From NCBI GenBank assembly GCA_034508935.3, contig CM067443.1, positions 123,684,257-123,748,256 of the forward strand: DNA of 64,000 bases. The letters run 5' to 3'. This document shows, piece after piece, positions 53,601-64,000 of this stretch. A model generated the notes under the pieces. It saw nothing but the letters and a program-made list of their open reading frames with translations. It had not been told where the DNA came from and did not search any database. Origin of the DNA: Berghia stephanieae. Its lineage: Eukaryota; Mollusca; Gastropoda; Nudibranchia; Aeolidiidae. A program made the position numbers and the translations under genes. The stretch's first letter is position 1; each line of letters opens with the position of its first letter.

Positions 53601-56600
53601 ACTAAGAAACATACAAAAGCTGCATCGGCTACCAAGTCGGCTCCTATTTCCACATTTGTTTCAAAAGCAAGTTACATATGCAGAGCTTCTTTTTGTTTTG
53701 TTAGCACAATGTACTGTCAGCCATTGCTGAACTTGCAGAGACATTTTTTAAAACTATGTTCTCCGATTCAAAAATCACTAACTCCCTCACTTTTCCAAAG
53801 GCTACTGCAGTGACAAAATCTCTAGCACAACATTACTCTGCCAACCTCGTCAGTACACCGCGGATGGAACCGCATACCTGCCAAGTACCACGATAAAATT
53901 TGATTTACTCAGATTTTTTTCTCCTTTTTGAGTACCCCGCCGTAATGTGGAAAACTCAGATTTTTTTTCATCCATCATGTCTTGACCAAAATCTTGGGTG
54001 CTTTAATTGTAATTCTAGTACTTTTTACTATCCCATTTTCTTCCTTTTTACTGGCGCTGATATGACCTAAAAGTGTTGCAAGAGCCGTAAAACTCTTATA
54101 AACAACAAACAAACAAAAAACCCTTATAAACAACAAACAAACAAAAACATCATTTCTAATTAAAATGTTACATAATATATCTTACTCATACCTTTTGGTG
54201 TCACTTCTGATATTAACACTAGAAAGGTGTCCCTTCTGACAAGGATAACTGTTGACAACAAAATTCAACTTATTGCTTTGAAGAAAAGCATCGGGCAATT
54301 GAATATGAAGTTGAACTCATAAAAAACATGAACCCTGATACAGCTTTGCTGAACAAAATATCTGCCCTGAATTGGGGCTGTGGTGTTTCTTATGATAAAT
54401 GACAACAAAACAATGAACCTTTTATTTCTTCTATGATATGCCTGCCTTCTCAGGGCTGAGAATCTTCTGCCTCAATGGTGGTTTATCTCAACCCATCACT
54501 ATAACATTTCCGCCTTTTTCAAATTGTTATAGAATGTGTGAATCTCTTTTACCATCAACCAGTTGTAATGGTGTTGTGAACCAAATAAGCCACACAAAAA
54601 AAGTTTTTTAAAAAAATATATATATAAATATATATATATCCAATTGTATATGATGTCTAACAGGTAAGAGTATAATGGCAGCTCTGTATGAATGTGTGAA
54701 ATGAGATATAGTCATTGTGTTATACATCTGTCACCATGTGACGTTTGTGTAGTTTTGAATATAATGAGAAATGGGAGGCAAATTTTTAGACAGTCAACTC
54801 CTCCAGCAAAATCAGTCAGTTTGAACAATTTCAGGGTAACATTGTTCTGCTATTATGTAAAAATTGTTGATTCCCAAAGAGCCTTTATTTTATCATAATT
54901 TTAAGCAATACAGTAATAAAATTTCCATTACTGTTGCTAAGATTTTGTTGACCAATTGTTGTTTTCTCTAGGGTTATCAGAGCATACAGATTTCATCCAC
55001 ACAGTCTTAATTCCTCCCCTTCCCACCCTTTTTTTATTTTCTTCCTTTTGTCAGAATTTAATGACACCATTTCTCAACATTTTTCTTATTTCTTGAAATA
55101 TAATTTTAGTGCTTCCTTATCACAATGATGTATTGTTTCATGTGTATTTTTTTTTTTTTCTTTAATTCAGATGTTATGATGAGGCCTTTCCTTCATTGCC
55201 TGCAGAGTCAAAAATGAATAACATTGTGGTCGTCGTCAAGAAAGGTGCTTGTGCTGATGGATGGCTGAGATCCTCTGGTGGGATTGAGAATATCCAAAGA
55301 AGCAGGAGGAGGTCTGCAGCTCGCAAAATTACATTTGTGGATAAAAGTGAAGATGCTGTTTGTGCAAAAACTGGTCTCCTCCACCTGATTCCAGTTCCAA
55401 AGAGTGTAAGCCCTGTCACGATTGAAGTGGACGAGATGTCCTTTGAAACAGGCATCTTTTCAGGCGGGGCTCTGCGCCATCATTACGAATCGGAATGGAA
55501 GTCAGCTTTTTCTAAAGTATTACCCACTGCCAAGCTCTACTCCCCAAAAAGAAAGTTTCGTTTCCCTCTCCCCCTTGATGTCTCTTCCCCAGCTAGACCT
55601 AATTCCTGGCCATTGATCACCATCATCTCCAATGATGAGTCCGATCATTTGACTGGGATTCCCAGGCTTGCTGACAAAGTAGATCTTTTGGACGAGGAAT
55701 CTCCCAAGGCTTTCCTTCATATTGAACAGAAAGCACCAGGATTGCCCCATAATAAGTTGTTTGCCCTAGATAATGACGACTTAGAGATTTCTAATATTAT
55801 CTCATGGGATGTCATTAATAGAGAGCAAATGAAAAAAAGGAAGAATGAGTTGGCTCGAGTGAGACGGCAGGAGAGGCAAATAACTAAGCCAAGTCGTAAG
55901 GAAAGCAGGAATAGACAGAGGAATTCCAGTCCAACTGATACCAGTGCTCCTTGTGTAAATGGGAATAGTGGTGGTCACTCACCTCGTTCATTGGAGGCAG
56001 CTAAGAACGATGAGGAAGTCAAGACTAATGACTTGATTGGCTTTGCTATGTCACAGATGGCAGAGTTTGAGAGGGTTTGCCATGGGGCAGATGTTCATGG
56101 TGGTAGACGGGATGCCTTTGATATAGTCTTACCTCCACCTGCTGAGAATGAATTAGTTATTCATATCGGGGTGGACAATGATGATGATGATGATAGTTGT
56201 TATGCAAGACGAGGCTCTGCAGACAGTGGGATGTGTCCGGGTGGAGAGGAGGAGTCCAAAATTAATCTTTTTGGATGGGCTGATGATGGAACTCCCTCTG
56301 GATGGTTGGAACCAGCTAGCGTGTGGCGCAAAGCCGCCCAAGAAAATACCATGGACTGCTGGAGGAAAACCCCAGGATGTGCAATTCCTGATGATGGCAC
56401 TGTAGATCAAAGGTCAAATGTGCATGTGGACAACAGCATCGATGTAATTGATCAGCCAAAAGTGGATGGACCAGTTGACCACAATTGGAATGGATGGGGA
56501 GATTCCATACCTATCCCAGGGTCTTCCTGGGACTCCATGATAAGGAAAGATGTTTTCTGTCTTTCAACACCTGTTGATAATACAGGTTCTACTTCAGAAG

Positions 56601-59600
56601 CTGACATCTGCCCTTCTAATTTGTCTACAACAGTAAGCGAAACTGTTGGACAAGTATTACAAGTAAGTTGCTTTTTTTTTTTTTTAATTAAACCAATATT
56701 TTGCAAACAATTTGTAATGAATTATCCAACTGGTAAAATTGTATAAGTTGTGTACCTTTGGTGTGTGGATATGGCAGATGCCTTTAAAAATTGTAGCCGG
56801 ATTCCAGTTTTTGCAAATAAAATTCAAATTGCATGAATTTAGGATTGCAGAGATGCTAAAACTTTACACTATAACCAATACTACAACCACAACTACCCAT
56901 CATCTCTGCCATGGCTCCTACAACCACCACAGGTTTGGGGTTTCCTGACCTCCCGTTGTGGGCAGGGAGACATTTTCTGTCTATCCCCCCTATAGCTGTT
57001 TTCCAACATGCTTTATGTCTTGTTTGTCTTAGAATGAGATTACACTCGAACACGCAAATCTCAAACTCGGTACAATTTAATCCCACTTTATTGTTATTAT
57101 TGGCAACACGGAAATCTCAAACAAACTGGATTTTCCCTTGCATCCAGTGAATTTTTTTCTCTCGAATTATGTTGAACAGAAATGAGATTCCATCACTCTC
57201 TCCTCGTAGTGCGTGTCAGTTAATGTGTTACGCATGGGTGTATGTGTGCATGCGTACGTCTGTGTGTGCATGCTGAACTTTGGGGGGGGGGTGATAGTCG
57301 CGAACATGTTTGACCTGGGTCTTACACACATGACCCATCCAGTGTGTCCAGGGAAGTCGGAAAGTTCATACTTGGTCGGAAAAGTTGGAAATAATGGGAT
57401 TAGGGTGAAATTTTCTTTAAAATGAGAAAAATTAGGAATTTCTTGCTTAACTCAAGTGACGCGGCCTTGCATTCCGGAAGTTACACTGGACAGTGCCTAG
57501 TTGCTCCAGCTGATCAGTTGAAACAATGGCAGCTCGCCTAGCAGTTTTTCAATATTTACACCCATCCCAGAAAATATACTTTTTTGAGCTAATAGCAATA
57601 ATTTATGGTACAACCTTTACATTTTCTTAATGGGAAATAAAATATTTATTGAGAGAGCAAACTTAGTAAGAATTTATGAAACCTGCAACAGTCATCTTTC
57701 TATTACGAATAATTGAGTGGTGGAATGAGAGGGAGCAAGGCTTTACACCTTATTGCTACACACATTAGCCTAGTTTTCGTCTAACACATGCATATACACA
57801 CCAAGAGCCCACGTACAGATGCACACATGTAATAAAGGAATTTTCTACAAACACACACACGTGGGTAACATTATTTCTTCGTGTCCTTTGTTTGAGATGT
57901 AACAGATGACCAGAGCATGCAAAACAGCGTGGTAGGGGCATGGGGTTGGGGGGAGGGGGGGGGGGGCTCTTTGTTGGCTTCGTTTATGACTTGAAAGGCC
58001 ACTAACTTGCCTTCAACAAGTTGAAGGATATAGCTAAATTATTGACCAATCAGAATCAATTAAATTTTTAATGCATTTCTAAATATAGAAAGGTTAACAA
58101 CTCCATTCATAAACGGGGTTGATCTTGTCCTCAATAATGGACTGGCGCACTCGGCGTCAAAGCCAACTCGTCCTCAATACTGGACCGTCGCCCCACTGAC
58201 TCAGTTATGCTCGTCCTCAATATTGGACCTGCGCGCTACTAGACTTAAAATGCGACATAACAAATGTACGCAGGACAACTGTGCACAAAATTATTATTAT
58301 TTTGCTACTACAACTGCCGCCACATCATCATCCCTGCCACCACCACTACTACAAACTACCACATCATCATCCCTATCACCAACACCACTCACTAATGCAA
58401 CCACCACCACATCATCATCCCCATCACCACCACTACCACATCCACATCCCATACCATAACTACAACAATAACTACCACATCATCATACCCACCACCACTA
58501 CAACTCCAATCACCACCATATTATCATCCTCACCACTACTACGAATGCAACCACATTATGATCATCCCTACCACCACCACCACAGCAACCACCATCACAC
58601 TACCATTGCTAAAACTACTACTACATCATCTATACCTCCAGCACCACTACTATAACCACCATTACATCATCATCCCTACCCCTCCACTACTATAACCACC
58701 ACCACATTACCATGCCTACCATCAACGCCACCATAACTACAACCACCACCATCACCACTGCTATAAACTATAAACATAACAACCACCACATCACTATCCA
58801 TAAACACCACCACTACAACTACAACCACCATATCATCATCCCTACCACCACCACCTTTGCAACCACTGCCACATCATAATCCCTACCACCATCACAATCT
58901 TCACTATTACAACCATTACAACTACAGTGGAACCTCCAAATAGCGACAACCTCCTAATAACGACATTGACCTGTGGTCCCGATTTTTTTTCTATTTAAGA
59001 TCAGGAAAAAAAAAAAACCCTCCGGCAGTTTTCGTAGATATCTGATACTAAAAAATACCGAGTATGAGTACTCAAAGTTTATAAAAACGATTCCTGCTTG
59101 AACCAATGAGAACGCAGCTTTTTTTTTTGACGAATCTTGGCTGATATGCATTAATAAAAGCCAAGGTATAAATGTAAGTGTAAGCAAGTAAACACAAAAT
59201 CTTGGAAAATGTGATATTATGTGGTGATAGAAGTAGTAGTAGTAGTAGTATTTTTGTGGGAGGAGGAGGAGGGATTTTATCTAACTCGCAGCGTTCGAAT
59301 TACACCTGTTTTTGTTTGTTTTAAAGGGATTTACAGTGCTTGTGACACATCTCTATGTCATTTCAGCGCCAGTAAAAAGGAAGAAAATTGGATAGTAAAA
59401 ACATTCTAGATTTACAATTGAAATGACATAAGAAAAAGTAAGACAAAGGGGAATGGTTTAAATAGGGAACAGATGTAGATTCCAGGAGCACACTATCAGT
59501 GTACTCAGTTCAGATCACCTAAAAGTCTCACCCAGACACACGCACAAGAACCCTCTAAGAGGAATAAACTACAATGTTTTGTTTGTTTTGTCAATGTTAA

Positions 59601-61091
59601 TAAAAACTGGTCCCGCGGGCCTTACCACGCCCACTTTGTCCGCCATCTTGGAAACCTCTAAATAACGACACCTCTGGATAACGACATAAAAACTCGGTCC
59701 CGTGGCATGTCGTTATCGGGAGGTTCCACTGTACCACTACACTGTCATATCTACCACTAATACCATAACTTACTACCACATCATACCTACCAACACATCA
59801 TATGAGTATTTTTAAAAAGTGAAAATGGGGGTAGGTGATGGTTTTTGACATTGTATAATCACATGGTACCATTCTCTAAGTAGATAAGATTTTGTATGTT
59901 GCTATCAGTTATTAAACTTTTGAAATAAATCCAAATGTCAAAAATTTCTGCGAGAGACATTTTGAGTTGCATCTCAGTAAATTTTAATGAAATTCAAATT
60001 TATAGATTATAGTCCATGGATGGGTCATGATCTGTGCTCTGAGAAATTTCCTCTTTTTTTGTGACCAGTCATTTTCACCTCTCTGCTCTTTCTTTAAAAT
60101 ATTGATTGTATTGAGGAAAGACCTATTTTAAGTAGGATTGTCTTTTTTAAGCGTATAGAACACTGGGGATGGCAAGAATTGATAAAATACCTGGTAGGAA
60201 ATTTCACTTCTAGGTAGGAAATTTTAAGGTTAGATTTCCCTGGACACCCTGCCATCACTCCATCGACTTCTGTATTAGGCGACGTTATCTCACACTCTAT
60301 TGTGTACTGGTACCATTATCATAACAGTACCGTAGCAAACTGACCAGTACCATTTAGATGGGAGATGAGCAAGGCGGTGATTGCCTACTACTACAACTAC
60401 AACCACCACCATCACGTTATCTACACTAGCTCTAATGCAACCACCACATCATCACTAACACTGCTACGACAACTACATCATCACTACCACAACTAATGCA
60501 ACCACCATCACATCATCACTTCATCACTACAACTACTAGACTGCTACAGCCACCACTGCCACTACTACAACCATCACTATCACTTCTACAACCATCGTTG
60601 CATCATTTTCTCTAACACTTCTACTACCACCGCATCATCGTCACTTCCACTACTACTACAAATACCACCACTACATCGTTGTCACTATCACTACTACAGA
60701 GTTGCCAACTTTCATAGAACTTCCGCGAAATTCATGGATATTTTTAAAAGTGAGGGTTTTCCAGTCTTGAGATTTGCTTGCATAGTCTTTATTCAAGAAT
60801 TAAAAATAAGCCTAAATTATGGCATCAAATCATCAAATCAACTCCTATCAATGTAAATTAAATATGACATTTGCCTTACTCTTAAAAACACCTTTTCGCA
60901 GTATTGCCAGAAAACTTATTTCAAATGTTGATAAATTGATGCCTCCCAACTTTTCAAAGCCATAAATAAACCCGATACTTATAAAAAAACAAACTTTATC
61001 AACAAAATTCTTTTTCATTTGTCCATAGAGTGCCTTTGTAAATTCCATGTTTGCTGAAGGAAATGTCTGTAATCCCATGGCCCAAATTCAG
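50617..61091 (+). CDS. Unrecognised protein with PWI-like N-terminus, 3' end off window
   Basis: Six exons with good borders and compatible phases: 50617-50714, 51434-51605, 51764-51851, 52416-52497, 55171-56662 and 61029-61091 (665 codons, no stop yet). I do not recognise the gene. Residues about 12-40 (IEKLRAWLGTELEPL, then QYAHHVVTIFL) resemble the PWI-like N-terminal helices of RBM26/RBM27 (LKSWLSKTLEPI, then ALAKYVLALV) and CCDC43. No RNA-recognition motif or CCCH finger is visible, so orthology to those is not claimed. Exon 5 begins RCYDEAFPSLPAE, a short conserved-looking peptide. It then encodes about 490 mostly polar residues, with a basic patch (MKKRKNELARVRRQERQ), several acidic runs and Trp-rich segments (NLFGWADDG, WNGWGDSIP). 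There is no signal peptide or membrane segment. Nuclear or RNA-related work is a weak inference. Confidence 0.72.
52983..53975 (+). mobile_element. hAT-type transposon relic in intron 4 of gene 3
   Basis: The left end cagagttgcagacctgccaa looks like hAT termini. Inside, split frames read HHAHCTACKTDGGKNDVVSH, then VSTKKHTKAASA (a BED-type zinc finger), and FFKTMFSDSKITNSL, then FPKATAVTKSLAQHY, the segment that follows the finger in hAT-related proteins. The catalytic part is absent. Confidence 0.6.
54000..54150 (+). mobile_element. Rep-A 3' fragment
   Basis: ttgggtgctttaattgtaat, the ggcgctgatatgacct hairpin and gccgtaaaactcttataaac. The tail segment cttataaacaacaaacaaac is duplicated in tandem. 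Confidence 0.8.
54180..54560 (+). repeat. Unidentified repeat, inverse partner of 47.5-47.8 kb
   Basis: Shares aattcaacttattgctttga, gatacagctttgc, tgaaccttttattt and several other words with the reverse complement of 47530-47770. No family recognised. Confidence 0.5.
55171..56662 (+). other. Large exon (1.49 kb) of the unrecognised gene
   Basis: The exon is open in one frame over its whole length, from acceptor tttaattcag to donor gtaagt. It shows codon-like composition, low-complexity Asp runs (five in a row) and Trp-centred motifs. It is the best evidence that this is a true host gene. The reading frame joins both neighbouring exons without a break. Confidence 0.8.
56930..57045 (+). mobile_element. 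Rep-A 5' fragment
   Basis: ggggtttcctgacctcccgt, tgtgggcaggga, ctatccccc, ccaacatgctttatgtctt and gaatgagattac match the first 115 bases of Rep-A. It is 3'-truncated, in intron 5 of gene 3. Confidence 0.75.
58118..58232. repeat. Three direct copies of a motif at 43 bp spacing
   Basis: gtcctcaataatggac, gtcctcaatactggac and gtcctcaatattggac start at 58127, 58170 and 58213, exactly 43 bases apart, each followed by a GC-rich spacer. Confidence 0.8.
58268..58920. repeat. ACC/ATC/ACT-rich low-complexity tract
   Basis: About 650 bases almost without G on the plus strand, made of degenerate CAC, CAT and ACT triplets. A similar tract lies at 60389-60697, and a short inverse one at 46080-46180. Confidence 0.9.
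58925..59731. mobile_element. Pogo-type MITE with TA target duplication
   Basis: The left end cagtggaacctccaaatagc and the right end (reverse complement cagtggaacctcccgataac) are inverted termini, flanked on both sides by TA (58923-58924 and 59732-59733). cgacaacctcctaataacga and similar sub-repeats are typical of Tigger ends. A Rep-A copy in minus orientation has inserted inside. Confidence 0.85.
59309..59578 (-). mobile_element. Rep-A 3' half, minus strand, inside the pogo-type MITE
   Basis: Reverse complement of Rep-A from its hairpin tail (tttcagcgccagtaaaaagg) to ctaagaggaata. It is the only minus-strand Rep-A copy I found in the window. Confidence 0.82.
59800..60380. other. Intronic DNA of gene 3, no feature seen
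   Basis: AT-rich unique-looking sequence with no exon or known repeat. Confidence 0.45.
60389..60697. repeat. ACC/ACT/ATC-rich low-complexity tract
   Basis: Same type of degenerate triplet DNA as 58268-58920. It ends at cagagttgccaac (60699), a hAT-like end. Confidence 0.88.
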
Positions 61092-61324
61092 GTGAGTTTT
61101 TAAGCCTTACACTCTACCTCTTTCTTTTACTAAATATTACTATTATCTAAAAGAGACGAATGCACTGCCATCTTTGATTTAAGTTTTAAAAGAGGAGTGT
61201 CTCATCAGAATTACCTTCACTGAATTGAATAAAAACCCATTAAAAATTTTTTTGTTTTTGTAAATATCAACTGCAGCATGCATTCAGTACCTTTACTTAA
61301 CTATAACTAAAAGAGTTTTTTCTC

Positions 61325-61530
61325 CTGGTGGGGTTCCTGACCTCCCATAGTGGGCAGGGAGGTAGGTGTGTCTATCCCCCTGCAATTGTTTTCCAACTTG
61401 CTTTCTGTCTTTGTCTTGTAATGAGATTACTTGATTTTGTCCTGACCCTGACTTTTTCTTTGGTGCTTTAACTTCATACCTACATTTGTGTCACTAGCGC
61501 AGTAAAGCCCTTAAAAACATAAACAGGAAC
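61325..61530 (+). mobile_element. Rep-A copy with internal deletion
   Basis: The 5' end ctggtggggttcctgacctc runs to cttgattttgtcctgaccct and then jumps to ctttttctttggtgctttaa and a cgcagtaaagcccttaaaaa tail. About 300 internal bases are missing. Confidence 0.82.
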
Positions 61531-61539
61531 TGGATAAAA

Positions 61540-62420
61540 ACTATAAAAATTGTCAAGTGTCCCATTGCCCCACCATTTCGTCAATGATTTCAAGTATAGT
61601 CGTAAGTGAAAAGTTTCATATACTAAACTATCATTTTTTTTAAAAACAAAAAAAATCAACACAGTGAATTGTAATGGAGATTTTAATACATACAAAATAT
61701 ATAACTAAATTTTATTCCATCTACTTTAATGCCAAATGGAGCCATTTGGAGGACGCGATACGCTCACATGACCACTTTTAGCATGCGTCTTTCAAGTGAG
61801 TGTTTGCAAGCTCCATGAATTATTATTTATTTCTATTTCTGGATAAAAGTTCAATGAATTAATTTTATTCATTCGGAAAGGATTGTATGATAACAAATTG
61901 TGTTTTTTCTGTGCATATATTCATTATAATGATATTGTGATAGGCTAGTTACAGCTTTATGACTAAGGCCTTTGTTTGTGCCTTTGTCTATCAACAATGA
62001 ACACCATATAAAATTCGGGTGAGAGTCAATTGCCCTTCCCTCCCATCCCAAATTATGGTTTAAATGTACATCATATGTGATGTAATTGTCCAGTAGTAGT
62101 AGCTATACCTTTAATGGACAGCTTTTTCTTAGTTAAATAGTGATCACGTGAGCGCATTGTGTCCTCCAATTGACTCCTTCGGCATTAAGAGACGAAATAA
62201 TTATAATTACACTTCACCTTACAGGTAAATCTCGTCTAATTGTTGAATTATATACCATTAACAATTTCCAATTTAACTTACAATAGTTCATGAAATCAAT
62301 GACGATTTTTAAGGTAATCCTTATGGTATAGGAATTCACCTAACAATGACAAATGGTTAAGACCTTGACATTGATAAAGATCTGAAAATTTTGCAATTTC
62401 CAAGTTAACTTGCATGTTGT
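61540..62420. other. AT-rich DNA after the last visible exon of gene 3
   Basis: No convincing exon or repeat. Further exons of gene 3 are expected beyond the window. Confidence 0.45.
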
Positions 62421-62431
62421 TTTTTGGCTAG

Positions 62432-62612
62432 CACTATTCAGTATCTGATACTGAATAGTGGTTTTGCACTATTCAGTATCTGATACTGAATAGTGGTTTT
62501 GCACTATTCAGTATCTGATACTGAATAGTGGTTTTGTACTATTCAGTATCTGATACTGAATAGTGGTTTTGCACTATTCAGTATCTGACACTGAATAGTG
62601 GTTATGCACTAT
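62432..62612. repeat. Tandem array of 35 bp palindromic units, five copies
   Basis: Units start at 62432, 62467, 62502, 62537 and 62572, with a partial sixth at 62607. Each holds actattcagtatc and tgatactgaatagt, a near-perfect 27 bp palindrome, then ggttttg. Units are almost identical. Confidence 0.95.
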
Positions 62613-62624
62613 AATACGGTGTGT

Positions 62625-64000
62625 TTTTTCCGAAACCCGACAAAGTTATGGGAAGAGGGCAGCTGTGGGAGTGGATCTCGGACTCAGAGAAGTGTACAAC
62701 AGTGGGGAGTGAACCTGGGACTGGGTTTCAGCGGGTTTCGTAATAAAAAGCCGGACGACACCTGGCAATATCCCACAAAGTTATGGGACGTAGGCAGCAG
62801 CGTGTGTGTGTGTGTGTGTGTAGAGGCTGAGGGGGGGGGGGGGGGGGGTGAACCTGAGATTCAGGGAAGTGTACACCAGTGGGGAGTAAACCTGGGACTC
62901 TGGGTTTTATAAAAAAGCAATAACAAATTGGGGGGGGGGGGGATTGCTTTTGTACGAAACCCGACAATATGCGGCAAAGAAGTGGAAAGTAGGCAACACG
63001 TGGGAAGTGAACCTGGGACTCAGTGAAGTGTACACCAGTGGGGAGTGAACCTGAGACTATGGTTTTCGGCGAGCTTCAGCTAGTTTCATATAAAATCAAT
63101 TACTTTTTTACAAAACCCGACAAAACCTTGCAATATCCAAGAAAGTTATGGGTAGTAGGCAACAGTGGGGAGTGAACCTGAGATTCGGGGAAGTGTACAC
63201 CAGTGGGGAGTGAACCTGGGACTGGGTTTCGGCGGATTTTGTTATTTTAAAAAAGCAATTACTTTTTGTTTACGAAATGCGCCAAAGGCCAACAAATTGG
63301 GGCAAAGTTATGGAAAGTAAGCAAATAATGGGGACTGAACCTGAGACTCAGGGAAGTGTACACCAGTAGGGAGTGAACCTGAGACTGGGTTTAGGCGAAT
63401 TTCAGCGAGTTTCATATATAAGCAATTACTTTTTTATGAAACCCGACGAAACCTGGCAATATCCGACAAAGTTATTGAAGTAGGCAATAGTGGGGGGTGA
63501 ACCTGAGATTCATGGAAGTATACACATGTGGGGAGTGAACCTGAGACTGTGGTTTTCGGCGGGTTTCAGCGAGTTTCATATAAATGCAATTACTTTTATA
63601 CGAAACCCGGCAATATCCGACAAAGTTATGGGAGATTCAGGGAAGTGTATGCCAGTGGGGAGTGAACCTGAGACTCTGGTTTTCAGCGTGCTTCAGCGAG
63701 TTTCATATAAAAGCAATTACTTTTTTACGAAACCCGACGAAACCTGGCAATATCCGACAAAGTTATTGAAGTAGACAACAGTGGGGGGTGAACCTGAGAT
63801 TCAGGGAAGTGTACACTTGTGGGGAGTGAACCTGGGACTCTGGATATTGTAAAAAGACAATACCAAGGGGGAGGGGGAATTAATGTTTTACGAAACCCGA
63901 CAAAGTTATGGGAAGCAGGCAGCAGTGGGGAGTGAATCTGGGATTTGGACACAGATGAGGATTGAACCTGGGACTGCGAGAGGCTGATACCAGTGGACAG
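62625..64000. repeat. Satellite of about 155-170 bp units, runs off the window
   Basis: gaaacccgacaa-type words recur at about 62633, 62956, 63113, 63267, 63439, 63602, 63729 and 63892. Each unit also has caaagttatgg, gtgaacctgagattcaggga and agtgtacaccagtggggagt. Units vary in length and in content (G runs in two of them). On the minus strand each unit has two ggttcactcccc words, close to a pol III B box. Confidence 0.9.

Noticed and set aside
58281-58655. His/Pro-rich 124-codon frame
   Set aside because: Product of the ACC/ATC low-complexity tract; no G on the strand, no conserved residues.
62598-62967. Gly-rich frames in the right-end satellite
   Set aside because: They follow the satellite unit and G runs, and differ from unit to unit.

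Overview
The window is genomic DNA from an invertebrate animal. It shows spliced genes with GT-AG introns, AT-rich introns of 0.1 to 4.4 kb, many microsatellites and a dense load of LINEs, SINEs and DNA transposons. The phylum cannot be fixed from sequence alone. Gene content and repeat style suit a marine lophotrochozoan such as a mollusc, but that is only a guess.

Three host genes are supported. (1) About 0.85-8.8 kb, minus strand: eight consecutive coding exons (789 codons, all junction phases compatible) of a microtubule-associated protein 9 (MAP9) homologue; its last exon(s) lie left of the window. (2) 13.15-20.28 kb, plus strand: all seven coding exons of serine/threonine kinase 16 (STK16), complete with stop and AATAAA, but with one base missing in exon 2. 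MAP9 and STK16 are divergently arranged; the roughly 4 kb between them carries a foldback element and a dispersed palindromic motif. (3) 50.6-61.1 kb, plus strand: six in-phase exons (665 codons) of a gene I do not recognise. Its N-terminus looks PWI-like (compare RBM26/27 and CCDC43), and it runs on past the right edge.

Between and inside the genes: a mariner relic (0.2-0.6 kb), LINE 3' ends (6.7-7.7 kb), a LINE reverse-transcriptase fragment (13.4-14.2 kb), a pogo/Tigger relic (15.3-16.4 kb), another LINE end (18.8-19.1 kb) and a Tc1/mariner relic (22.5-23.2 kb). From 21 to 34 kb the DNA is built largely from copies of one retroposon of about 535 bp (called Rep-A here), several nested inside each other with 10-13 bp target-site duplications. 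At 32.1-34.4 kb one LINE is cut first by a 342 bp retroposon (Rep-B) and then by two Rep-A copies, giving a readable stack of insertions. A 135 bp Harbinger-like MITE with TAA duplications sits at 34.9 kb.

From 39.4 to 45.9 kb, two 19 bp inverted repeats enclose a minus-strand multi-exon gene of an unidentified, probably transposon-carried type, plus a 486 bp foldback MITE. From 46 to 50.5 kb there are unidentified repeats and a tRNA-type SINE. Introns 4 and 5 of gene 3 hold a hAT relic, Rep-A pieces, a pogo-type MITE with TA duplications, and long ACC/ATC-rich low-complexity DNA. The window ends in a tandem array of 35 bp palindromic units (62.43-62.61 kb) followed by a satellite of about 155-170 bp that runs off the right edge.
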